A stretch of 48,248 nt of DNA, taken from a candidate division LCP-89 bacterium B3_LCP (GTDB lineage Bacteria; Electryoneota; B3-LCP). Below the pieces are notes generated by a model. That model saw only the letters and a list, made by a program, of their open reading frames with translations. It had not been told where the DNA came from and made no database searches. The DNA lies in contig NJBN01000016.1 in the NCBI GenBank assembly GCA_005223185.1, forward strand, positions 1 to 48,248, given 5' to 3'. Of the stretch, positions 42,065-48,248 are shown piece after piece. The translations under genes were made by a program, and so were the position numbers. Each line of letters opens with the position of its first letter. Within the stretch, counting starts at the first letter, position 1.

Positions 42065-42262
42065 CTAACAACCAACCATTTTGTTGTTCAACTTATTCCA
42101 TGAAACCTGTTTGATTCGTTGGTCTCTTTCAAATTCTTCCTTCGCAACCTTATCCAAGAGTTTGTCATTTTCGGATAACTTTGTTTTAGTTGAGGAACTT
42201 GGTTTTGCATTGAACGATTCTAGCATTCTCTTAACTTCAGCTTTCTTTGCTGAATGGCTCAT
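42065..42262 (-). CDS. Small charged helical protein, partner of the C39-like peptidase
   Basis: 65 residues, lysine- and glutamate-rich, mostly helical (MSHSAKKAEVKRMLESFNA and LLDKVAKEEFERDQRIK), ending KMVGC. No signal peptide or known family. AGGAGG lies seven to eight bases before the ATG. It follows the peptidase gene by 11 bases on the same strand, so the two are probably one transcript. It could be a substrate, inhibitor or antitoxin-like partner of the peptidase; that is inference from order alone. Confidence 0.6.
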   Translation of the reverse strand: MSHSAKKAEVKRMLESFNAKPSSSTKTKLSENDKLLDKVAKEEFERDQRIKQVSWNKLNNKMVGC

Positions 42263-42273
42263 TGTTTGTCCTC

Positions 42274-43848
42274 CTAAAATGAATTTACTAACATTGGCTC
42301 TGGGAAGGATTCACCTTTATCGTCAACTTCTATTGTGTGAGGAAAATCAGGACCGGTATGTACCTGGTTACATAATATAACACCAGGGTAGCGGATAAAC
42401 AACCAGGAAGTATGAAAATCTCTACCTGCAGTAGCGTCCAGAAGAATTTCTCCGAATTTCATTCCGCTTTGTTCATTTTTAATTCCCGGAATGGAAACAT
42501 TTTTAAAGAACAAATCTTTTGTACTAATTTCTACAAGCCAGATAAATTTTGGAAGATTAAAATATCTTAGTAACTGTGCTGTAGACTCATCACTTAGTGT
42601 TCGTGTCAAGTAATTCAAATAAGTCCTACTACTAGTTAGAACAGTCCTGATTATTAAAGGATCCTTTAGGTTAATATTTTCAAGGATTTTCTTTCCTATT
42701 TTCTTTGTGATAAGGCTTCTTATTCCTATTTTTGGATGTGAAATAAGAGATAAGCCGTGGCTTTTAGCTAAACGCGCCGATAGAAATATCTTTTCATAAA
42801 GTGGCACAATGATGAATTCAACATCTTTAATAGTTCTAGTTGATGTGCCCTGAATGAGAGAATTCACTTTACGATTCCAATACTTATATGGAAATAGGTT
42901 TCTATCATCGTTTACTATTAAACTATCACAATAGTCTGCAGCATCGTAATAGGGTGTTAAATAAGCACCTTCTTTTCTGTAGAGTCTGTGACTATTAGTT
43001 AGATGATCAGCTTTTGGAGCACTTCGACCGATGATTACTACCGCGTGATTGCGTGTGCAGGCAATTACTGGGATCCTTGACTCTATATACGCATGCAAAA
43101 CACTAAAAAAATCTTCAGGATCCTCAGATCTACTAAGAACCTCTGGATGGTATCCTAAAGCAGAAAGAATTGATCCAAGTTGCATAACATTCAATCCGCC
43201 ACTTGGGATAAGTCTTTTCCAAGGTACCTCGGTATCCCATAATATTTCATGTGGAAGAGCTTCTCTATAGAAATTATATCTTGTCGAAAAGTAGCGATGA
43301 ATCATCCATAAGCTAACATGCGCACAACGAATAACCTCTTGATCTTGCCATATAAATGGGAATCCTTTTACACTAAGTTTACATCCAAATAGACGTGCTT
43401 CATGTTCTGTTTGACAAATAAAGTCTCTTTTATCATTTGGATAAAATCTCAAGACAGTCCGCCCGAGATATGGTCTATCTAGTAGTGAAAGACATAAATA
43501 CCCCTCATACGGAAGGCTAACCAAATCATTCGCAGGAGGACATATATTCTTAAAAGAAATCAGATCCCTGAATATATGAAGACGAACGGATTGCCGTTCA
43601 ACACTCCTATAGACTTTTGCGTAATGTCTGTAGTATAAACTACGGAAATCTCTATCGGTGTAATTATTTTCAGCTATGACAGTTAGTGGTAATAAATCTT
43701 TGAAATAATTTTGTAAAAGGAACAAAAGGTATCGACCTTCTATATTTTCAAAGCTTGCACCTATTGTCTCTAAAACACCCTTCCATGAGTTGATGCCGTT
43801 ATCAGATTGGTTTACGATATGGGCGGGTATATGTGTAGGTATTTTCAT
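42274..43848 (-). CDS. Protein with C39-like cysteine peptidase domain
   Basis: 524 residues, no signal peptide. The middle (about 165-320) matches the papain-like C39 fold: C175 (RCAHVSLWMIHRYF), a GLNVMQLGSILSALGY helix as in GTNPWQLxxxLxALG of the family, H268 (TRNHAVVIIGRS) and D314 (SLIVNDDRN). The flanking parts (1-160 and 330-524) match nothing I recognise; the C-terminal part has strands such as FIWLVEISTKDLFF. Base composition is more AT-rich than the neighbouring glnS. No ribosome site is clear. It may cut or modify another protein, with the small protein encoded next as a candidate partner. A defence or toxin role is possible but not shown. Confidence 0.65.
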   Translation of the reverse strand: MKIPTHIPAHIVNQSDNGINSWKGVLETIGASFENIEGRYLLFLLQNYFKDLLPLTVIAENNYTDRDFRSLYYRHYAKVYRSVERQSVRLHIFRDLISFKNICPPANDLVSLPYEGYLCLSLLDRPYLGRTVLRFYPNDKRDFICQTEHEARLFGCKLSVKGFPFIWQDQEVIRCAHVSLWMIHRYFSTRYNFYREALPHEILWDTEVPWKRLIPSGGLNVMQLGSILSALGYHPEVLSRSEDPEDFFSVLHAYIESRIPVIACTRNHAVVIIGRSAPKADHLTNSHRLYRKEGAYLTPYYDAADYCDSLIVNDDRNLFPYKYWNRKVNSLIQGTSTRTIKDVEFIIVPLYEKIFLSARLAKSHGLSLISHPKIGIRSLITKKIGKKILENINLKDPLIIRTVLTSSRTYLNYLTRTLSDESTAQLLRYFNLPKFIWLVEISTKDLFFKNVSIPGIKNEQSGMKFGEILLDATAGRDFHTSWLFIRYPGVILCNQVHTGPDFPHTIEVDDKGESFPEPMLVNSF

Positions 43849-44165
43849 ATTATTCAGACGCTTAACGAAGTATGGCTTGAATTACTATGGGAAGAGAAAT
43901 ATCTAGAAACAAAGGTCTGTGATTGTAGTAATTAGCTTTATTACGAAACGAGCACATATTATCAATATTACTTAAATCTACAAAACCCCTTCCCAAAAAG
44001 CAAGAGAAAACACAGCAGTATTTTGAAAGTGTGTGCCAAATGTGTCAGCCCCCTTCAGGGGGGTTTTTGCTATCTGTAGGCCGGTGCTTTAGAGCCAGCT
44101 ATTCGCCATCCAGGGTGGCATGCTTCTGGCTCGAAGAGACGAAGCATGTCTTCTTTCGCTCCCCC
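43849..44165. other. AT-rich intergenic region with a degenerate hairpin repeat
   Basis: The left two thirds are AT-rich and must hold the promoter of the C39-like gene. Bases 44047-44100 are a decayed copy of the three-hairpin repeat. No gene is seen. Confidence 0.6.
44047..44100 (+). repeat. Three-hairpin interspersed repeat, degenerate copy C
   Basis: Keeps the first hairpin (AGCCCCC-TTCA-GGGGGG, followed by five T) and the GTAGGCCGGTGCTT core of the second; the third hairpin is lost. Confidence 0.7.
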
Positions 44166-44741
44166 TTACATCATCCCCGGCTTCTCGTTGTTTACAGAAC
44201 GCTGTACCACCTTTTCGATGCGCCGCTGGCGGGTATCGTCCCGTTTGGCAGCGACCACATACCTGATATAGTCGTTCTTATATCCATCCGCGAAATTACT
44301 GAAGTTCACCCAGGCGTTCTCATCTTTCATCAAAGCGCTCTTTAGGTCCTCAGGCATCTCAACATTCTTATTCAGTGTATAGGCACTATCCCATCTGCCA
44401 TTCTGCTTAGCCTCTTCGATTTTCGCCATTCCCGCATCCGTCATCCTCCCTTGAGCGATCATTTTCAGTGCCCGCTCTTTATTCAACTTGGACCAGGCGC
44501 TGTTCTTCTTGCGGGGGGTGTACTTCTGCATGTATCGTTCAGCGTCAATCGTCTTGACCTTAGTGTCAATCCAGCCGAAGCAGATCGCTTCTTCCACCGC
44601 TTCCACGTACTGAACGGTCGGCTTTTTCGTGTGCTTTTTGAAATAGATGACCCAGAGTTCCGGTGCGCTATCATGGTTCTCTTGCAGCCACGCACGCCAG
44701 GCTTCTCTATCTTGGAAGTGTTTTTTATGGGGAGATTTCAC
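44166..44741 (-). CDS. YdeI/OmdA family protein
   Basis: 191 residues. The N-terminal region (AWRAWLQENHDSAPELWVIY, VEEAICFGWIDTKVKTID, TPRKKNSAWSKLNKERA) and C-terminal region (MPEDLKSALMKDENAWVNF, YIRYVVAAKRDDTRQRRIEKV) are those of the YdeI/OmpD-associated family, which includes bacteriocin-tolerance proteins of unclear mechanism. The start is GTG with a TAGGA site that lies at the end of a 22-base copy of the 3' end of glnS. The gene was therefore probably cotranscribed with glnS before the nuclease gene came between them. Confidence 0.85.
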   Translation of the reverse strand: MKSPHKKHFQDREAWRAWLQENHDSAPELWVIYFKKHTKKPTVQYVEAVEEAICFGWIDTKVKTIDAERYMQKYTPRKKNSAWSKLNKERALKMIAQGRMTDAGMAKIEEAKQNGRWDSAYTLNKNVEMPEDLKSALMKDENAWVNFSNFADGYKNDYIRYVVAAKRDDTRQRRIEKVVQRSVNNEKPGMM

Positions 44742-44747
44742 AGTGAT

Positions 44748-44769
44748 CCTACCCCTTCTTCTGCATCCT
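44748..44769. repeat. 22-bp direct repeat of the glnS 3' end, left copy
   Basis: Identical to 46396-46417. On the minus strand it encodes RMQKKG and the TAG stop of glnS, followed eight bases later by the GTG of the YdeI-like gene. It looks like the original glnS end, displaced by an insertion. Confidence 0.9.
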
Positions 44770-44843
44770 TGCTTGGTCTATCCCAAATCTACATCTAATA
44801 ACTAGCACTTCACAATCAATAAATTGTGGAAGTTTATACTGTA

Positions 44844-46358
44844 TTAATCTTTAAACCAATTAAAGAAATTTTCCAGAATATTATCAAGAAATTTTATATT
44901 ATACTCACGGGGAAGCTTTCTCTCTAGGTATAGCGGCCAATCGCCAACGGTATGATACGGTTCTATTAATTTCTCATCAAGAATTTTTGATATCTCTCCA
45001 CTTTTCGTTGCAGCTATTAATAGCAACCATTCATATGATCTTATGTCAAATATTTGTGGTTTATATTTTAATACAGAAATGCTTTTATCGTGATGTGAGT
45101 CCTTAGCTGTAAGAGCAGGTGTAATTATAGAATTCCAAAATTCATCTGAATTTGCAGATGGTATATACCCAAAAGTAAGGATTATCGCATATAAATCCTT
45201 CCCCGAGCCTTCGAACAATTCTCCGTATCTGCCATTGCGAATATTATTGGCAGTACTTATTATCTGTATAATACCATCAACTATTTTATGAGCGGATGTG
45301 TCATGTTTTTTTGCTTCCTCTGTGAATAGTTCCTTTGCATATATAATTGATTTGCACTCTACTAAAAGTATGCAATCCTTGAATTCAAAAATGAAGTCGC
45401 ATGAACGACCTAAACTAAGTTTTTCTATTTCTCTATCACCATGGATAATAGTATCAGGTAAAATATCCCTTGTTACTCTTTTAACATAAGCATGGAAAGA
45501 ACCTTTCATCTCCGACGAGAACTCCTCCCATTGACGCATTATCTTTATTAGTCCTGCCCATGAATTATTAAGCAGGTATTCATCGTGTACTACCATATAT
45601 TTCCCGTTGTCAAAATGAATAACAGGATGCTCAATAAAAATACTTGGATAAGACAAAATAAGATGAGGATTGCTTATTTTCCTTTTATTGATAATAGTTT
45701 TTATCTCTGGGACATCAATAGAAATAAATTTCAAGAATGGCTTTACAGAATCCTTTGGAAGGGAAGAAATGTTCGCGTTAAGTAAGAAACTATCACTAAA
45801 TACGTTGTTGAGGTTTCTGCTATCAAATTGTATGGCATGTATTATCCAGTGCATATAAAACCAGTCCCTAATTGAATAGCCAAATTTCTCCATGAAAGAT
45901 TCAGCACATAGAGGAATTGGATCATTATTATGAAAGATAGCAAGACCTCTTGCAATATCATATCTACCGTACACATGCTGAATAGGTAGTTGTAAGCACA
46001 TCTGATATGATAATGCATAATCTATGTCTTTAAGTGATGCGAATTCTACAAAAGGATCTTTATATTGCTTGAAGATCCTCATTATTTCAAAGAATTTCTT
46101 TTCATCTGTGTGGTTGCTATGTGTTTTTCTATGAAATGCGCAACAAAATTCGATCGAATTCAGTATGAAGTGAGGTGGCGATTTAATGGCATATTTAATG
46201 TCAGATAATGATCTTATTAGCCTTTTCTTTGCAAATAATGCATAGTAATATGGGTTGAGTTTCTTTACAACACTCTCGACCTCCTCAATGAACTTCCATG
46301 CTAAACTTTTGGATTTAATTAGACTAGGATTGTTTTTCTTAGTTTCTCTATTTAGCAT
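44844..46358 (-). CDS. Predicted PD-(D/E)XK nuclease, AT-rich
   Basis: 504 residues. The C-terminal half has a restriction-endonuclease-like core: D321 (CDFIFEF), E334 and K336 (ILLVECKS), spaced as in D-x12-E-x-K sites, followed by helices (EEAKKHDTSAHKIVDGIIQI). The N-terminal 290 residues are helical with no recognised domain; YGYSIRDWFYMHWI-like stretches are not membrane-spanning. Base composition is clearly more AT-rich than the flanking glnS. The ATG lies 38 bases after the glnS stop and has only a weak ribosome site. A 22-base repeat of the glnS end lies beyond its 3' side, so the gene forms an inserted module. A stand-alone defence nuclease is the likeliest role. Confidence 0.75.
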   Translation of the reverse strand: MLNRETKKNNPSLIKSKSLAWKFIEEVESVVKKLNPYYYALFAKKRLIRSLSDIKYAIKSPPHFILNSIEFCCAFHRKTHSNHTDEKKFFEIMRIFKQYKDPFVEFASLKDIDYALSYQMCLQLPIQHVYGRYDIARGLAIFHNNDPIPLCAESFMEKFGYSIRDWFYMHWIIHAIQFDSRNLNNVFSDSFLLNANISSLPKDSVKPFLKFISIDVPEIKTIINKRKISNPHLILSYPSIFIEHPVIHFDNGKYMVVHDEYLLNNSWAGLIKIMRQWEEFSSEMKGSFHAYVKRVTRDILPDTIIHGDREIEKLSLGRSCDFIFEFKDCILLVECKSIIYAKELFTEEAKKHDTSAHKIVDGIIQIISTANNIRNGRYGELFEGSGKDLYAIILTFGYIPSANSDEFWNSIITPALTAKDSHHDKSISVLKYKPQIFDIRSYEWLLLIAATKSGEISKILDEKLIEPYHTVGDWPLYLERKLPREYNIKFLDNILENFFNWFKD

Positions 46359-46395
46359 AGTTAATCAATTCTTTAGTTCAATCATTATGCATATC

Positions 46396-46417
46396 CCTAC
46401 CCCTTCTTCTGCATCCT
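46396..46417. repeat. 22-bp direct repeat of the glnS 3' end, right copy
   Basis: The final codons and stop of the intact glnS gene; its partner lies at 44748-44769 on the other side of the nuclease gene. Confidence 0.9.
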
Positions 46418-48079
46418 CTTCCAGGCATCTCTCAGGGTTACGGTGCGGTTGAAGATTATTTTATCGCCATCCGAATCCTGATCCACGCAGAAATACCCCT
46501 GCCGTTCAAATTGGCAGGAAAAACCCGGTTCAACTCCACGAAGGTTCGGTTCTAACTTACAGCCCGTCAGCACTTCCAGCGATTTCGGGTTCAAGTTGTC
46601 GATCCAATCACCGCCTTCGGGCACGTCTTCCGGGTCTTCTGTGGTAAACAGAGTATCATATAACCGCACTTCAGCATCGATAGCGTGTTTCGCTGATACC
46701 CAGTGCAGAGTTGCCTTTACCTTACGCCCATCGGGAGCATCCCCGCCCTTAGTAGCCGGATCGTAACTGCAGCGTAGTTCGATTACTTCACCGTCAGCGT
46801 CCTTCACCACCTCATTGCAGGTGATAAAGTACGCGTAACGCAGTCTGACTTCTCGCCCCGGAGCCAACCGGAAGAATTTCTTGGGCGGATCTTCCATGAA
46901 ATCTTCCCGTTCGATGTAAAGAACCCGAGAAAAGGGCACTTCCCGCGTACCCGCTGATGGATCCTCAGGGTTGTTTACCGCTTCCAATTCTTCAGATTCA
47001 CCTTCCGGGTAGTTATCAATCACCACCTTCAGCGGACGCAGAACCCCCATAAAACGGGGCGCTTGCTTGTTCAGGTCTCCCCGTATGCAGTGTTCTAACA
47101 GCGCCAAATCAACCGTGCTGTCCTTCTTGGCTACTCCGATGCGGTCGCAGAAATCGCGGATGGATGCAGGTGTATAGCCTCGGCGCCGTAGTCCCGATAG
47201 CGTAGGCAGGCGCGGATCATCCCAACCCTGCACGTGCCCTTCGTTGACCAACCGGATCAATTTGCGCTTGGAAAGAATCGTGTAGGATAGATTCAACCGG
47301 GCGAATTCGATCTGCTGGGGGTGGAATTCACCTAATTGATCCAGGAACCAGTCGTACAGCGGTCGGTGGTCTTCAAATTCAATAGAACAAAGTGAATGCG
47401 TGATCTTTTCTATGGAATCCGACTGCCCGTGAGCCCAGTCGTACATAGGATAGATGCACCAATCGTCGCCCGTGCGGGGGTGCGATGCGTGCAGTATGCG
47501 GTACATGACCGGATCGCGCAGGTTCAGGTTGCCAGCAGCCATATCGATCTTAGCACGCAGGGTTTTCGATCCGTCGGGGAATTCGCCGTTTTTCATGCGC
47601 GCGAACAGATCCAAGTTCTCCTCCACCGGTCGGTTGCGATAGGGAGATTCTACCCCCGGTTTAGTCAAGGTACCGCGTGTTTCCCTGATCTGATCGGCGG
47701 TGAGTTCACAGACGTAAGCTTTGCCGTCTCTGATCAGCTTGACTGCCCACTGGTACAACTGTTCGAAATAGTCCGAAGCGAAGTAAAGGCGGTCCTCCCA
47801 GTCGAAACTCAGCCACTTGATGTCTGCGATGATGGCGTCGATGTATTCCTGCTCTTCCTTGACCGGGTTGGTATCGTCAAAGCGCAGGTTGTAGGGCGCG
47901 TGGAATTCTTCCGCCAGACCGTAGTTTACGCATATAGCTTTGGCGTGCCCGATGTGCGGGTAGCCGTTGGGTTCGGGGGGAAAGCGCGTGTGTACACGGC
48001 CGTCGTTCACCCCTCTGGCAACATCTTCCTTGATGATGTTGCGGATGAAGTGGGATTTTTCGGGTGTTTCGTTATTCAT
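46397..48079 (-). CDS. glnS: Glutaminyl-tRNA synthetase
   Basis: 560 residues, full family length. It charges tRNA-Gln with glutamine in the cytoplasm. The class I signature is clear: [17 protein letters not shown] (HIGH, about 32-48), [13 protein letters not shown], the active-site region [15 protein letters not shown], and the KMSKS counterpart LSKRKL. The C-terminal anticodon-binding beta-barrels are present (for example [28 protein letters not shown]). Its presence means this organism uses the direct route to Gln-tRNA, at least in part. No Shine-Dalgarno site is visible; the leader is a CCTAAACCCTAATCCCT low-complexity tract. It stands before the inserted nuclease gene. Confidence 0.96.
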   Translation of the reverse strand: MNNETPEKSHFIRNIIKEDVARGVNDGRVHTRFPPEPNGYPHIGHAKAICVNYGLAEEFHAPYNLRFDDTNPVKEEQEYIDAIIADIKWLSFDWEDRLYFASDYFEQLYQWAVKLIRDGKAYVCELTADQIRETRGTLTKPGVESPYRNRPVEENLDLFARMKNGEFPDGSKTLRAKIDMAAGNLNLRDPVMYRILHASHPRTGDDWCIYPMYDWAHGQSDSIEKITHSLCSIEFEDHRPLYDWFLDQLGEFHPQQIEFARLNLSYTILSKRKLIRLVNEGHVQGWDDPRLPTLSGLRRRGYTPASIRDFCDRIGVAKKDSTVDLALLEHCIRGDLNKQAPRFMGVLRPLKVVIDNYPEGESEELEAVNNPEDPSAGTREVPFSRVLYIEREDFMEDPPKKFFRLAPGREVRLRYAYFITCNEVVKDADGEVIELRCSYDPATKGGDAPDGRKVKATLHWVSAKHAIDAEVRLYDTLFTTEDPEDVPEGGDWIDNLNPKSLEVLTGCKLEPNLRGVEPGFSCQFERQGYFCVDQDSDGDKIIFNRTVTLRDAWKRMQKKG

Positions 48080-48160
48080 AGGGATTAGGGTTTAGGGATT
48101 AGTTGTTTAGGTGTAAATATATGTAAAAGTCAATAGCTTACCGGACAGTTTTTTATCAGA
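48080..48160. other. Low-complexity leader of glnS and end of a probable insertion sequence
   Basis: GGGATTAGGGTTTAGGGATTAG lies directly upstream of the glnS start. Beyond it, the sequence up to the transposase stop contains TACCGGACAG, which may belong to the terminal repeat of the insertion sequence; the partner end is outside the window. Confidence 0.4.
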
Positions 48161-48248
48161 TTAAGCGACCTTTTTCTCGTTTTGTTCTTTGAATTCGTTA
48201 AACGATAATAATGGTGTTTTGCCGTTATTTCGATATCCCAGATGAGGG
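48161..48248 (-). CDS. C-terminal end of a DDE transposase, 5' part outside the window (partial)
   Basis: The minus strand is open from the window edge to a TAA at 48161. The 28 residues read PHLGYRNNGKTP then LLSFNEFKEQNEKKVA. A (R)PH-x-GY-x-TP tail followed by a short charged end is typical of IS3/IS481-type transposases. The identification rests on this short tail only, so the family is not certain. Confidence 0.55.
   Translation of the reverse strand, partial: PHLGYRNNGKTPLLSFNEFKEQNEKKVA

Noticed and set aside
47396-48088. 230-codon plus-strand frame opposite glnS
   Set aside because: It is the complement of a fully conserved synthetase and resembles no protein.
48080-48110. Telomere-like TTAGGG repeats before glnS
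   Set aside because: Only two or three imperfect units; it is low-complexity sequence, not a telomere.
1-48248. CRISPR array
   Set aside because: No series of regularly spaced direct repeats was seen; the repeats present are gene duplications, TPR units and palindromes.

Overview
The window looks like a chromosomal contig from an uncultivated, Gram-negative, anaerobic or microaerophilic bacterium of the FCB supergroup (Zixibacteria, KSB1, Marinimicrobia and Electryonea-like lineages carry similar proteins). The main clue is a type IX secretion C-terminal sorting domain (NPFNP, YDISGR, NGWRDAG, SGIYIY, GKMVLMK motifs) on six large exported proteins; the copies are alike enough to look recently duplicated. 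The phylum cannot be fixed from sequence alone. Both edges lie in repeats: the left edge starts exactly at a 127-bp perfect duplicate and the right edge runs into an apparent transposase, so this may be a whole assembled contig.

Layout. (1) 1-6699, minus strand: three type IX-secreted surface proteins (two parallel beta-helix paralogs and one SBBP beta-propeller) with remnants of further sorting domains between them. (2) 6963-11052, minus: an exported TPR-CHAT caspase-like protease, an ECF sigma factor and a membrane-anchored zinc-finger anti-sigma factor in one unit. (3) 11378-14779, minus: a secreted M28-type peptidase. (4) 14944-15497: tRNA-Glu(CTC) followed by a truncated tyrosine recombinase. 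(5) 15761-26220, plus: a sigma-54 activator, a clear -24/-12 promoter with upstream dyads, and an operon for a Tmc/Hmc/Dsr-like transmembrane electron-transfer complex. That complex includes a CCG Fe-S protein, a NarI-like cytochrome b, a four-cluster ferredoxin and an NrfD protein fused to six c-type heme motifs. The operon also has a PAS kinase, two receivers, a zinc ribbon and two NifX-like proteins at its ends. A tiny membrane peptide and a strong terminator follow.

(6) 26642-35319, plus: a STAND NTPase with a frameshift, flanked by copies of the start of the neighbouring alcohol dehydrogenase gene; then alcohol dehydrogenase, DinB-like, small membrane and YbjQ-like genes; then a 1290-residue CHAT/NB-ARC/TPR protein. 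(7) 35499-41848: a secreted beta-lactamase-fold hydrolase, another type IX cargo, a membrane protein, an AI-2E family transporter and a VOC protein, separated by GC-rich palindromic repeats, including a three-hairpin family. (8) 42065-48248, minus: a C39-like cysteine peptidase with a small charged partner, a YdeI/OmdA-like protein, an AT-rich PD-(D/E)XK nuclease inserted at the 3' end of glnS, glnS itself and a partial transposase.

The best candidates for something undescribed are the CHAT/sigma/anti-sigma unit (possible proteolytic control of a sigma factor, in logic like the TPR-CHAT/sigma arrangement of type III-E CRISPR but with an exported protease and no CRISPR) and the two single-gene, defence-like modules (STAND and PD-(D/E)XK) flanked by duplicated ends of housekeeping genes. 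All functional links are inference from sequence and gene order.
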